A stretch of 50,552 nt of DNA from a virus. The position numbers and the translations under genes were made by a program. Each line of letters begins with the position of its first letter. Within the stretch, counting starts at the first letter, position 1. This document shows positions 16,422 through 24,617 of this stretch, piece by piece. Under the pieces are notes generated by a model, which ran no database searches, was not told the DNA's origin, and worked only from the letters and a program-made list of their open reading frames with translations. The stretch covers positions 1 through 50,552 of IMG/VR virus record IMGVR_UViG_3300042892_003184. The stretch is one strand, 5' to 3'.

Positions 16422-16654
16422 TACGGTATAATTTCGTATCGTGTATGAACAACATTTAGTGGTCGTAGTGTATATTGACCAAATGTATAGTGTCGGAGAT
16501 TTTTAGTTTGAAGTGCAAACAATAACATATTGTCTCTGGATTCTTTTCCAACATATTCTACTGATGGGAATGCACTCATAATTGCTTTCACCGGATCAAG
16601 TTCAGCCCCTATAATTTTTTGATTCTCATCTTCGACGATCCAAATTTGTGTCAC
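16421..16654 (-). CDS. Hypothetical protein
   Basis: 77 aa, starting at GTG with AGGAA upstream. It begins TQIWIVEDENQKIIGAEL, a short antiparallel-beta pattern, and contains a helix and a Leu/Arg-rich C-terminus. No recognised family or motif. Coupled by overlap to the membrane protein genes on both sides, so probably expressed with them. Confidence 0.5.
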   Translation of the reverse strand: MTQIWIVEDENQKIIGAELDPVKAIMSAFPSVEYVGKESRDNMLLFALQTKNLRHYTFGQYTLRPLNVVHTRYEIIP

Positions 16655-16902
16655 TTCATATTCCTTACATACAGTTTAAGTGCCGCCTTTACCGCAATTG
16701 CAAACATTACAATGCCACCCGACACCAATGAAACCCGAATAACTTGTACTGGATTTGAAATTGTAAGTTGATACATCTGTGTCCCGAGCACATATAGACA
16801 TGCGGACATCACAATAAACCAGATTAATGGAAATGTTGAAATGTCTTTTACTGCATCTATCTTTTTAAATTCATTAGTCCAGTTATCATCATGAATTGCC
16901 AT
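16651..16902 (-). CDS. Small two-helix membrane protein
   Basis: About 83 aa. Two hydrophobic helices (WFIVMSACLYVLGTQM and VSLVSGGIVMFAIAVKAAL) are separated by a short polar loop. A charged N-terminus precedes them and the C-terminus is basic (KLYVRNMK). Function unknown. Start taken at the ATG at 16902; a GTG at 16911 overlapping the upstream stop is possible. Confidence 0.55.
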   Translation of the reverse strand: MAIHDDNWTNEFKKIDAVKDISTFPLIWFIVMSACLYVLGTQMYQLTISNPVQVIRVSLVSGGIVMFAIAVKAALKLYVRNMK

Positions 16903-16907
16903 AAAGT

Positions 16908-17114
16908 TCACCCATCCTTGTCTAATCCGTGTTCGTAAAAATATTGCGTCACGGCAACGTCAAAGGTTTTTTCACAGAATGTCAATCCCACCATAAGTGC
17001 TTTAAATGCATCAAATAATTCGTGTGAATCACTATCCATTGGAAGCTCAATACTAAGTTTTCTATTGTAATTACTGGCTGTAAGCGTTAACGCATCATAC
17101 TTGTAGTGCGTCAT
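16908..17114 (-). CDS. Hypothetical protein
   Basis: 68 aa, soluble, acidic-helical in the second half (ELFDAFKALMVGLTFCEKTFDVAV). The pattern of a beta-hairpin start then amphipathic helices is common among small phage early proteins. No family recognised. It sits in a run of four short co-oriented genes between the AAA+ ATPase and the phosphoesterase. Confidence 0.5.
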   Translation of the reverse strand: MTHYKYDALTLTASNYNRKLSIELPMDSDSHELFDAFKALMVGLTFCEKTFDVAVTQYFYEHGLDKDG

Positions 17115-17117
17115 GTC

Positions 17118-17360
17118 TTATACGTCCTCAGTCATGGGCTTTAAACTGTTAATAAAATCATCCGCAACAATAACTTCTACATTGTTACTACCCACTTCAA
17201 TTCTGATACCAACTGGAGTTTCACCAGAATCAACAATCGTTTGAAGAAAGTCTCCTAGTCCAACTGCCTGATAGGAATATCCGCCCCGCCCACCGGCGGC
17301 ATCGTTTACCCAGAATACAAAATCTTTTCCAGAGGGTTCTTCGGTAGTCATATTTTCCAT
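17118..17360 (-). CDS. Hypothetical protein
   Basis: 80 aa, acidic. A central glycine-rich turn (NDAAGGRGGYSYQAVG) is followed by a strand (PVGIRIEVGSNNVEVIVA). The pattern is unfamiliar. The ATG has GAGGA upstream within the preceding gene's end, and the two genes share one base. Confidence 0.5.
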   Translation of the reverse strand: MENMTTEEPSGKDFVFWVNDAAGGRGGYSYQAVGLGDFLQTIVDSGETPVGIRIEVGSNNVEVIVADDFINSLKPMTEDV

Positions 17361-17530
17361 TATCGGTAATCCTCATAGTCATATTCCTCATAGGGAGCAA
17401 GTTCGTCATCGGGGGGAATAATTTCATCAAGTCGATTCTTTGCCGTCTTTCGTGGTTCCTTCACGGGATCTTCATCGCGCTTGTTACGCTTACGATCCCA
17501 CTTATTCTGGTCTTTATAGGTTTTTCCCAT
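17360..17530 (-). CDS. Small highly charged protein
   Basis: 56 aa, starting at the ATG (17530) that overlaps the stop of the AAA+ ATPase gene as TAATG. The N-terminal half is strongly basic (KNKRDEDPVKEPRKTAKNR), the C-terminal half acidic and Tyr-rich (PYEEYDYEDYR). It is probably disordered. Tight coupling to the ATPase suggests an accessory partner; no family recognised. Confidence 0.5.
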   Translation of the reverse strand: MGKTYKDQNKWDRKRNKRDEDPVKEPRKTAKNRLDEIIPPDDELAPYEEYDYEDYR

Positions 17531-18732
17531 TAGATCGCATTCCACATGCCAGACGCTGGCACCTGCGTCGAAGCGTGAAGGTTATCCCACACGTTACCAG
17601 TGTTCAGAATGCTTGGAATATACTTCTGAACCAACTGCTTCATGTAGGTGCGTTCCGAATCTGCACCACCGGCGTCCGAGAAGAACGGATAGATGCACAC
17701 CTCGGCCGCCTCTGCCAAACTGAATCCATCATAAATCAATCCGGCCATTTCTACCGTGAGACGACTAGAGATTGAAGTGGTAACCTTCGGATCATCAGAA
17801 CGAACCTGCGTTCGGGTATTTCCAGCAATTTCAGCAATTGCCCGAGCCGATACTTCTGGAAGATTCGGGTAGGTCATGTTAATCAGCTTCAGTTCATTCT
17901 CAACCGACAGTGGTTCCATTTCAACGATTGCCGTAAACCGATCCATCATCGCTCGGTCAAGTACACGGGTGGCGGTATACTCACTACCGATATTTGCCGT
18001 GGCGATAAATGTCACGCCCTTCGCAACCTTGATGGTCGGCGTATCAGGCTTCTCGTCAATTCGGAGATATCGCTGGTTTTCGTCAAGTACCGTGATGAGA
18101 ATGTTCCATGCGTCAGAAGTTCCGCGCGTCAACTCGTCAATCATGATGATGGCATTTTCTTTCTGAATGGCCTGGCAGAACCATGCCTCTGCCACGAAAG
18201 TTCCCTTTTCCTTACTATAATGGGTATTACCAATCAGAGACGAGCGAGGATCGGTGGTGGCGCCAAGATTGAAGTAAAAGAATGGACGGCCATTCAACGC
18301 TTTCGCAACACTCTGGACTGCCAGCGTCTTGCCGCAACCAGACGGGCCGGTCATCATAATGTTCTTGCCACGAACCACCGAACGCATCAGATACTTCCAC
18401 TTCAAATCGGAAATGATGAGATTGGACGGGCGAAGGTCAATACTCTCCGCCAGATACTTTTCAATATCTTCATGCACTTCATCCGAACGATTGTCGGTTA
18501 CGTCCAGCGGAATTGCATTCTTTGAGAGTGCATCGAATACGCTCATTTCTGCATGACGCAACTGCGTACCGCCCGTCTTTGTGGTAATCATACGATAACA
18601 CCCACCATTTTTACGCAGGTGACGAATCTTGTGTGCTGCCAGATCAACCGTATCACCAAACTGATTCACTGGAATCTCTGCATCATTCAATGCCACCACG
18701 ATTTCTACCTGCGTATGCTTGACCTTAGTCAC
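17530..18732 (-). CDS. MoxR-type AAA+ ATPase (CobS-like)
   Basis: 400 aa from a GTG at 18732. GPSGCGKT (129-136) is Walker A, IIMIDE (195-200) Walker B, FIATAN sensor 1, and an arginine-rich stretch (ATRVLDRAMMDRF) supplies the finger region. The layout matches CobS/NirQ/CbbQ-type ATPases that remodel targets together with a VWA partner. The partner lies immediately upstream at 18800-21028. Class II RNR in this window needs adenosylcobalamin, so a cobaltochelatase-like role is tempting but unproven. An in-frame ATG upstream lies inside promoter P2, upstream of its -10 box. The true start must be the GTG, which has GGAG 9 nt before it. Confidence 0.85.
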   Translation of the reverse strand: MTKVKHTQVEIVVALNDAEIPVNQFGDTVDLAAHKIRHLRKNGGCYRMITTKTGGTQLRHAEMSVFDALSKNAIPLDVTDNRSDEVHEDIEKYLAESIDLRPSNLIISDLKWKYLMRSVVRGKNIMMTGPSGCGKTLAVQSVAKALNGRPFFYFNLGATTDPRSSLIGNTHYSKEKGTFVAEAWFCQAIQKENAIIMIDELTRGTSDAWNILITVLDENQRYLRIDEKPDTPTIKVAKGVTFIATANIGSEYTATRVLDRAMMDRFTAIVEMEPLSVENELKLINMTYPNLPEVSARAIAEIAGNTRTQVRSDDPKVTTSISSRLTVEMAGLIYDGFSLAEAAEVCIYPFFSDAGGADSERTYMKQLVQKYIPSILNTGNVWDNLHASTQVPASGMWNAI

Positions 18733-18774
18733 TGTTTTACTCTCCGAAAAATGATTGATTATTGAACCTTCTGT

Positions 18775-18803
18775 AATATAACACATTCCCACCTATTTGT
18801 CAA
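18775..18803 (-). promoter_or_regulatory. Early sigma-70-type promoter P2
   Basis: Minus strand: TTGACA (18798-18803), 17-nt spacer, TATATT (18775-18780). It drives the CobS-like ATPase gene, with a predicted transcription start near 18768. Its -35 box overlaps the last codons of the VWA gene, so the ATPase and VWA genes have separate promoters. Confidence 0.8.
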
Positions 18804-21028
18804 CCCCTAACCAGTAATCTAGAATTAAGGGTGCGTAATACTTCGGTAGCATTTTGGACATTAACTGATAGCGAATCCTCTCCATACATACTCTTAAATG
18901 TTGAATATGCAGGAATGTAACTTCCTTCACTAATAAAATAACTTAATACCTTAATCCCAGAGTCACGCAATTGCTGTACCATCATTTTCGTATGCTTGGC
19001 GGCGGTTTCTCCGGTATAACTGAAGTAGGCTCCGCCATACGATTTTCTCCGGCTACCTTTCTTACCTGCAGCTGTTTTTTCAGAATATCCAAATGATGGT
19101 TCGCCGTCACTGAAATTAATAAAGTATACATCGTGCGTATCCTTACATTCCATAATAAGATCCAACGTTGCCTTAAAACACAATCCTTCTGGCGTTGCTC
19201 CCGCAGGGTCCAACACCCGCATATACCTAAGAAATCGTGACAATTGATCACGCCGAGAATCATATACAACTGATACAATTGGCATCTCGTTGCCGCCGCG
19301 AATAGATACCACAGTATCCACATTGCGGAGTTTCGAACCAACATAGGCTAGTGCAACTGCCACCGACCGAACCTTATCCCACTTTCTTCCACTCATAGAA
19401 CCCGATGCATCCAGTGTAAGATGCAACATGGCGGGTTTATGAATGTCGGTGCGAGACTTCTGAAACACTGAGGTAATATCCATACCCAACTGTGCCAGTA
19501 ACCGTCGATCCAATCCACCCTGCGGTAATCTCGTTTGCTTGGTAATCATTGGATCATTACGCACCTGCAACCGATGCACTAGAATTTGTCCCATACGCTT
19601 TCCTGCTGCAATAGAGGCGTCAGACCGGTCATCATTAAGGTTGCGATCCCATCCATATCGTTTGAAAATAAACCAATCTTGGCGCATAAGTTCGTCCGTC
19701 ATTTTTCTGGTAACCATGCACTTGCCAAACGGAACGCCTTCACCAGTAATATCGACCATCTTGGCATCTGCCTCTTCCAACGCAGTTACTGCTTCCGCAT
19801 CGGCCTTGGACAATTTCTTTTTCTTGATATCACCCTCCAACACTTTCTTAGCAGTTTCCAATTCCTTCCGTGCTGCCTTTTCGTTAAACTTACCGTCCAC
19901 TTCAACTTGCTTACTACCCTTACCCTTTGTATCCTTTTCAACAGGAACGGGCTCCATATCACCCATGCCAGGCGCCCCATCAAGGTCTGGTAGTCCATCA
20001 AGCGCCGACGACTTTTGCTGGATAATATCATTCATAGGATTCTGCGAAGGTTCCTTATTGGGTTCATAAGTAACCATACCCACATACTTTAGAATATGTG
20101 CATACAATACATTTGCTTCCTTCCACAGAATCGGCATAGCATCATACGTGCCCGTCGTCAGCCACAATGGACGCTTGTTACCGTCTACGATTTCATAAGG
20201 ATCGTGCTCAGGACCAACCCGATCAATCGTATTCAAATTCATACGATTAATCAGTGCACGCAGGCCGGGCATTGCATCGAAATCTGCGGCAGGATGAATG
20301 CAATACAACAAACGAGTGATATAATTCTCTACCGTTAGTTCACGAAACTTTGGATTGAACCGAAGATTCTTTCCCATTTCTTTTGTGTAAAAATACTTGT
20401 TATACAACGCCTGATAATAGGGGCGGTATCCCATTGCATTCTTATACACATAGTTATCAATGCGGCGATCTTCCAAAATATTCATCAAGAATTTAAGATC
20501 ATCCAACACCTGCAACGATGCCTTCCAATACGGAGACTCTGCATCAAGATACATACCAATTTTTGCCGGATAATCGGGCAGCAACTTTACAATATCGGGA
20601 TGGAGAATGTCAGTAAAGACATTTCCAGACTTTGCTTCCGTTACCTTCGTGCCCGTGTTCCAATGGATATGAGGACCACGATATCGCAATTGATCTTCCA
20701 CCGAACGCTTTAGGGTCTGCAACAGTGAGAAATCGGACAATAGAATGTGACTACCCTCATGTAATGCCAATCCAACCATTACATCGAATTTATCAATATC
20801 TTCGTCGGCAGAAATAATAACCTGTGTACCATCTGTGTACGATTCCTTTCCACTGGAAAAATGTACGGGGACATTCTTCCCGCTCAGAATTGATACGAAA
20901 TTGGCAATACCACGGCGCACGGCACTGAGTCTGGTGATGCGTTGCAAATCTGTTGTCTGCTCATCGGGAGCGTTATCAAACAGATCGTCATCAAGCCAGT
21001 AACTAGAGTGTTGGGTAGTCTTAATCAT
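18800..21028 (-). CDS. VWA-domain protein (CobT-like), MoxR partner
   Basis: 742 aa. The N-terminal third contains LALHEGSHILLSD, an HExxH-like zinc motif (H90, E91, H94). The middle is a Lys/Glu/Asp-rich linker (about residues 340-420). From about residue 540 comes a von Willebrand A domain with the MIDAS residues DASGSMS, a Thr in DPAGATPEG and an Asp in NFSDGEP. Acidic linker plus C-terminal VWA is the CobT/BchD/YehL organisation that works with a MoxR/CobS ATPase, which is encoded just downstream. The HEGSH motif hints that it could also act as a metallopeptidase, an activity known for some phage relatives only by prediction. It has its own early promoter P3. Confidence 0.82.
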   Translation of the reverse strand: MIKTTQHSSYWLDDDLFDNAPDEQTTDLQRITRLSAVRRGIANFVSILSGKNVPVHFSSGKESYTDGTQVIISADEDIDKFDVMVGLALHEGSHILLSDFSLLQTLKRSVEDQLRYRGPHIHWNTGTKVTEAKSGNVFTDILHPDIVKLLPDYPAKIGMYLDAESPYWKASLQVLDDLKFLMNILEDRRIDNYVYKNAMGYRPYYQALYNKYFYTKEMGKNLRFNPKFRELTVENYITRLLYCIHPAADFDAMPGLRALINRMNLNTIDRVGPEHDPYEIVDGNKRPLWLTTGTYDAMPILWKEANVLYAHILKYVGMVTYEPNKEPSQNPMNDIIQQKSSALDGLPDLDGAPGMGDMEPVPVEKDTKGKGSKQVEVDGKFNEKAARKELETAKKVLEGDIKKKKLSKADAEAVTALEEADAKMVDITGEGVPFGKCMVTRKMTDELMRQDWFIFKRYGWDRNLNDDRSDASIAAGKRMGQILVHRLQVRNDPMITKQTRLPQGGLDRRLLAQLGMDITSVFQKSRTDIHKPAMLHLTLDASGSMSGRKWDKVRSVAVALAYVGSKLRNVDTVVSIRGGNEMPIVSVVYDSRRDQLSRFLRYMRVLDPAGATPEGLCFKATLDLIMECKDTHDVYFINFSDGEPSFGYSEKTAAGKKGSRRKSYGGAYFSYTGETAAKHTKMMVQQLRDSGIKVLSYFISEGSYIPAYSTFKSMYGEDSLSVNVQNATEVLRTLNSRLLVRG

Positions 21029-21064
21029 TATCCGAGTTAAAGAGGTTATTTTTCATCATACTTA

Positions 21065-21093
21065 AATATAACACAATACCCCACCGTTGTCAA
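21065..21093 (-). promoter_or_regulatory. Early sigma-70-type promoter P3 with operator-like palindrome
   Basis: Minus strand: TTGACA (21088-21093), 17-nt spacer, TATATT (21065-21070), in the gap between 21029 and 21124. The -35 box is enclosed by a perfect 10-bp inverted repeat, AATACCCCAC (21075-21084) and GTGGGGTATT (21094-21103). A repressor binding this site would cover the -35. The same repeat could instead form a hairpin ending the upstream transcript. Confidence 0.8.
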
Positions 21094-21124
21094 GTGGGGT
21101 ATTTTAAATACTATATAATAGGTA

Positions 21125-21352
21125 TTATCGGTATTTCCTAATAATTTCAAAGATTTTCTTTGTATCGGTTAATTTAATCTCGCCACCAGCCGATACGGTA
21201 GCAATCGTAAATCCGTGTTTTGCCATATACTTTTCCATAACACGCTTTCCGTTCACCATATGCAAATATACCCACGGATAATTTCCAATATAAGTAGTGT
21301 CTATGTCAATCGCCAGTAGACGACGATAGAGTTTATGTAATGGGTCAAGCAT
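21125..21352 (-). CDS. Hypothetical protein
   Basis: 75 aa. Two short alpha/beta units (RRLLAIDIDTTYIGNYPWVYLHMVNGKRVMEKYM and GFTIATVSAGGEIKLTD). Not recognised. It overlaps the next gene upstream by 8 nt and ends just before the P3 region. Probably an early accessory protein. Confidence 0.5.
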   Translation of the reverse strand: MLDPLHKLYRRLLAIDIDTTYIGNYPWVYLHMVNGKRVMEKYMAKHGFTIATVSAGGEIKLTDTKKIFEIIRKYR

Positions 21353-21614
21353 TGTTACTTCTTTCTAAGAGATAAGCGTTCCATTCGTCGTCTGCATATT
21401 CGGTGCCGCGTGGTGGTTTTCTGATAGTTGCTCCCGTTGCCCACTGATGTATGTAATTATGCTTGCCATAATACCATTCTGTATTTTGGTTAAGAACAAT
21501 ATGTGCTTTTGCTAACGAGGCAGGAAAATCACATCCTCCTTCATATCCATTAATCACAATCATCTTATCTTGGTCTAACTCTTGGAGTTTGGTAATCAGT
21601 TCGCTAACTTTCAT
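21345..21614 (-). CDS. Small phage protein of the MKVSELI type
   Basis: 89 aa. The N-terminal KVSELITKLQELDQDKMIVINGYEGG is a pattern seen in many small phage and bacterial proteins of unknown function, with a short helix then a strand ending in GYEGG. The C-terminal half is polar and Trp/Tyr-rich. No catalytic residues evident. Overlaps the coiled-coil gene upstream by 4 nt. Confidence 0.55.
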   Translation of the reverse strand: MKVSELITKLQELDQDKMIVINGYEGGCDFPASLAKAHIVLNQNTEWYYGKHNYIHQWATGATIRKPPRGTEYADDEWNAYLLERSNNA

Positions 21615-22030
21615 TTTCGTGACGGTAAGTGTATAATTGTATTGTTGTACATTGTTTGACAGGTATCACTCCACGATTCTCCGCTCTTAATAACTGATGC
21701 GAAGAACGCTACTGTTTTGCATAATTCTGTGCGCTCTTCTACCAGTTCACGCAGTTGTCGTTCACCTGCTGCATCAATCATTGTACCTCGTGCGGCAGCA
21801 ATTGTTTGTTCGGCAGCATCTTTCCAATCACCAACTTGTAATTGTAGTTCATTGATTTGATGTTTTAGTTCCATGTTTTCATTGACGACTTTATCGTATT
21901 CCTGTAAGATTCCCGTGAGAAATGCACCAAGCACATGATTACCACGGTTATCATATCCACCAGACAATTCTTTTGCCTTTGCTACTCGTCTACGAAGTTC
22001 GGTGATATCGTTTGTTGCGTCTTTCATCAT
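21611..22030 (-). CDS. Coiled-coil protein
   Basis: 139 aa. Residues 45-70 (YDKVVNENMELKHQINELQLQV) form clear heptads, and a second helical part (GERQLRELVEERTELCKTVAFF) follows. AAGGAGG ribosome-binding site 5 nt before a double ATG. The 5' flank is a short GC-rich tract unlike the rest of the window; the gene itself is of average composition. Function unknown. Confidence 0.55.
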   Translation of the reverse strand: MMKDATNDITELRRRVAKAKELSGGYDNRGNHVLGAFLTGILQEYDKVVNENMELKHQINELQLQVGDWKDAAEQTIAAARGTMIDAAGERQLRELVEERTELCKTVAFFASVIKSGESWSDTCQTMYNNTIIHLPSRK

Positions 22031-22034
22031 GGTG

Positions 22035-22350
22035 CCTCCTTGCGCGCCTTCCGCACGGCGCTGTTAAAATGTTTGAGGATCAGCCGCACAATCTCTTCTC
22101 AATACTCTCTCCGGTCGTCGGCTGCACCACCAGCGCGGATAAAGCGGCGGCTATCGCAACGTGATGGTCGTCGTCACCGACGATCCCCCGCAAACGCATG
22201 TCCGTCTGCTTCGGCTGCGGCCAGCCGTGCGATTCCGGCCGCCGTAAAGCCGGCGGCCGGCGACGGGCCACCCCGGATGCGGGCCATGATGGCCTCCGTA
22301 CGCAGCGCATCCCGCTCGGCCCGCGCCTGATCCCGCTCGGCACGAAGATT
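22035..22350. other. GC-rich patch, probably acquired
   Basis: About 300 bases of very high G+C (many GGCC, GCGC and CCGGC steps) inside an otherwise AT-rich genome. It covers the 3' end of the 22174-22719 gene and the intergenic gap down to 22031. Within it, a GCGCC/GGCGC hairpin lies near 22045-22062. The gap contains a possible 39-codon frame from an ATG at 22199 to a stop at 22080 (minus strand), without a ribosome-binding site. Composition suggests recent transfer from a high-GC host or phage. Confidence 0.6.
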
Positions 22351-22719
22351 GAGTATCTCACGAGCCATCCCAAAAAAGTCAGGTGCAATAAATCCTTCGT
22401 CTTCTGTCATACTCTGCCCGTAAAACTCTTGAACTACCGCTTCTACTCGTTCCGCCAGTACGGCGGTGTCTGGGCCAACGTCATATGTCTTTGCGAAGAT
22501 ATCAGGCTTGCACGGGTAGAACTCTCCACTGACACCACAGATGATGTAGTCACCCTCGCTGGCAGTCATCACACCTTCCAGTGTCTTGATCTTCAACTCA
22601 GCGGGATCAGTGCTCCACTCCATTGCATCGCACCAGCGGAACGCCTCTAGCACGTTGTCGTTTGTGAGTTGCACAGCCTGAATCACGACGGGCTTTTTGC
22701 GAAAGTTCTGTACGATCAT
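22174..22719 (-). CDS. Hypothetical protein with GC-rich Ala/Arg tail
   Basis: 181 aa from an ATG with GGAG 8 nt upstream. The N-terminal half (MIVQNFRKKPVVIQAVQLT, then GDYIICGVSGEFYPCKPDIF) is a small domain common in phages of many hosts. From about residue 125 the protein turns into Ala/Arg/Glu-rich helix (LNLRAERDQARAERDALR) and then a GPSPAAGF low-complexity tail. That change coincides with a jump to GC-rich DNA. The end may be a fusion or frameshifted junction. Confidence 0.6.
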   Translation of the reverse strand: MIVQNFRKKPVVIQAVQLTNDNVLEAFRWCDAMEWSTDPAELKIKTLEGVMTASEGDYIICGVSGEFYPCKPDIFAKTYDVGPDTAVLAERVEAVVQEFYGQSMTEDEGFIAPDFFGMAREILNLRAERDQARAERDALRTEAIMARIRGGPSPAAGFTAAGIARLAAAEADGHAFAGDRR

Positions 22720-22736
22720 TGTATACTCTCCGTTTT

Positions 22737-23405
22737 TCATGAGCACCTCGCTCTAGTATCTTCCCATGTTTCTCTAATATTCTTACTGGCTTGCCGCACC
22801 TTATTTACCACATAGATATCATGATAACTGTTTTCTAGTTCCTGTGCCGCTTCAATCAATGGAACCAATGATTCGTTGTATGCACGTAATTGGAGGTTGT
22901 ACTCTACAGCCGCTTCGTATTTCATCTTCCATTGGTCACGTTGCCCTTCCGCAATAATCAATTCATCATGTAACTTCGCACGGGCGGCATGAGACTTATC
23001 CAATTCGTCCCACGCACTCTGTGCCATCTTCAACTTAAGTTTGGCTTCTGCTAATTCAGGCTTTAAGACTTCATTAACGTAATCATCCATCTGTCCCAAC
23101 TTACTCTTGGTGTCAGCAAGTTCTTCCTTCATCTTATGATATTCTTGCCACGCACTTGATGCGTCAATCCTTACTGCTGCCAAATCGCTCTTAACCTTAT
23201 GATATTCTTCCCACATGCGGTCAATGTAATACTTGCTTGTTGGGTCAACATATCCTTGTGGGTTCATATAGGATTCTTTAGAGGTTGGTTGCTCACCCAA
23301 CCATGTATTAAATGCATTTCCCATGTCTTGACGAGAGATTTTATCTATCACACAATCATGATTAAAGTTAACACTATTTTGACACTCTTCACAGTAGTAA
23401 GTCAT
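22737..23405 (-). CDS. Coiled-coil protein with N-terminal Cys pair
   Basis: 222 aa. The start YYCEECQNSVNFNHDC has a C-x2-C and a His/Cys suited to one zinc knuckle. Residues 70 to 200 are long heptad helices (EELADTKSKLGQMDDYV and LKLKMAQSAWDELDKS among others). This arrangement resembles phage scaffolding or regulator proteins but no family is recognised. AAGGAGAAGG ribosome-binding site; overlaps the upstream gene by 4 nt. Confidence 0.55.
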   Translation of the reverse strand: MTYYCEECQNSVNFNHDCVIDKISRQDMGNAFNTWLGEQPTSKESYMNPQGYVDPTSKYYIDRMWEEYHKVKSDLAAVRIDASSAWQEYHKMKEELADTKSKLGQMDDYVNEVLKPELAEAKLKLKMAQSAWDELDKSHAARAKLHDELIIAEGQRDQWKMKYEAAVEYNLQLRAYNESLVPLIEAAQELENSYHDIYVVNKVRQASKNIRETWEDTRARCS

Positions 23406-23665
23406 ACCTTCTCCTTATTAAATTTAGCAAGTTGTCTACCAATCCAAATAGGAAAGTACACAATTCCCACAAGTAATACCATTAACAAACAAAATGGCCA
23501 GAAAAACGCAAGGATACCCAGAGTAATAGGAACTTCTGGCTCGTCGTGTGCATAATTTTCCCAATTCATACCAATCAAAATCAAGATAATTATCGTGCCG
23601 ATTATCCATGCCCATTGGTTAAATGTAGCGTTTTGAAGCGTGATGATTTGCATAAGTGTATTCAT
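23402..23665 (-). CDS. Small two-TM membrane protein
   Basis: 87 aa. Hydrophobic segments at about 20-35 (WIIGTIIILILIGMNW) and 48-72 (LGILAFFWPFCLLMVLLVGIVYFP) flank an acidic loop. The C-terminus is basic. Function unknown; no lipobox. It sits between the coiled-coil gene and a small soluble gene. Confidence 0.55.
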   Translation of the reverse strand: MNTLMQIITLQNATFNQWAWIIGTIIILILIGMNWENYAHDEPEVPITLGILAFFWPFCLLMVLLVGIVYFPIWIGRQLAKFNKEKV

Positions 23666-23668
23666 ATT

Positions 23669-23932
23669 TTATTTCTCCGTGTTGTCTTTCCATGTAGTTT
23701 CAAATACCAACCGCATCATGACACGGGTAAGCCATCGGGGTTTCTTCGTCATGGCAAGACTTGTGTTGCCATGTTGCCAATACCCTACATATCTGGGGAA
23801 ACTGATTGATGACGCTAGGTTTAGATGGCGTGAAGGAATTATTCCGGATGTAAAAAGTTTTTCCGCAATATTATTCGGAATATTTTCTGCTTCATCAATA
23901 GATATCCAATTGACTGACTTACCATGAGTCAT
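23669..23932 (-). CDS. Hypothetical protein
   Basis: 87 aa, soluble. The N-terminus is SVNWISIDEAENIPNNIAEKLF and a basic C-terminus follows (TKKPRWLTRVMMRL). No recognised motif. Its ATG overlaps the stop of the SPOUT methylase gene (CTATGAC), so it is translated with it. Confidence 0.45.
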   Translation of the reverse strand: MTHGKSVNWISIDEAENIPNNIAEKLFTSGIIPSRHLNLASSISFPRYVGYWQHGNTSLAMTKKPRWLTRVMMRLVFETTWKDNTEK

Positions 23933-24591
23933 AGATGCGTCTCCTTAATGTAATCCCACACGATTAGATTCATAGCGGCACTCACATTAAAACTTCTAAG
24001 TACACCACGCTGGGGGATGCTAACTTTTATAAAACTATGATTTTCAAGAAGGCATTTGGGTGTTCCAAAAGATTCGCTACCGAACAAGAACAATGGAGTA
24101 TACTTACTATAATCTTTTGCCTTGATTAACGTTCCGTCAACCATAAATCCATGACTATCCTCAATGAGTTTCGCCCACGAAAAAGTTCCCAATTGCGCTC
24201 CACCATGTTCACACAACACAATATCATGCTTCTCCAAATATAAATCTACAACCTTCTGATAGATATCTTCGTCGGAATTTATCGGGTCATCAAACACATA
24301 TTGAACAACATTGATATAGTTTTCCGCACCAACCGTGGAACGAGCGTCAAACTTTTTGCGTCCGAAGATATAAAAGTTTTCTGCTCCCAACAAAGACGCC
24401 GAACGCAGAGCCATTCCCACGTTAAGTTCTCCGGTTACGTTAATCATTCCCACCGAGAAAGGAAGTCGGTCTGCTTTACATATGTTTACGTTTTCTTGTA
24501 GCGTGTTATTCTTATATTCATCCCGCACGTTATAATGATTGCTCAGAATTTCCTTATTAATTTTCTTATAATTAACCATTGGGTTTTCCAA
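23929..24591 (-). CDS. SPOUT (TrmH/SpoU family) RNA 2'-O-methyltransferase
   Basis: 220 aa. INVTGELNVGMALRSASLLGA (51-71) is the first SpoU motif with the RNA-contacting Asn-Arg. LFLFGSESFGTP and VSIPQRGVLRSFNVSAAMNLIVWDY form the trefoil-knot SAM-binding motifs II and III. Members methylate ribose in tRNA or rRNA. A phage copy would act on host or phage tRNA. The frame begins at a TTG with AAGGAG 5-6 nt upstream (24591), and promoter P4 lies 30 nt above. An ATG at 24579 would leave the ribosome-binding site 17 nt away. Confidence 0.85.
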   Translation of the reverse strand: MENPMVNYKKINKEILSNHYNVRDEYKNNTLQENVNICKADRLPFSVGMINVTGELNVGMALRSASLLGAENFYIFGRKKFDARSTVGAENYINVVQYVFDDPINSDEDIYQKVVDLYLEKHDIVLCEHGGAQLGTFSWAKLIEDSHGFMVDGTLIKAKDYSKYTPLFLFGSESFGTPKCLLENHSFIKVSIPQRGVLRSFNVSAAMNLIVWDYIKETHL

Positions 24592-24617
24592 GTACTCTCC
24601 TTAATAGGGTTAAGTTA

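Noticed and set aside
19539-20069. 176-codon open frame on the plus strand
   Set aside because: Antisense to the VWA gene; Ser/Pro-rich without any domain.
22080-22388. 102-codon minus-strand frame in the GC-rich patch
   Set aside because: Frame overlap with the real gene; long open frames are expected in high-GC DNA. Only its last 39 codons lie free and they lack a ribosome-binding site.
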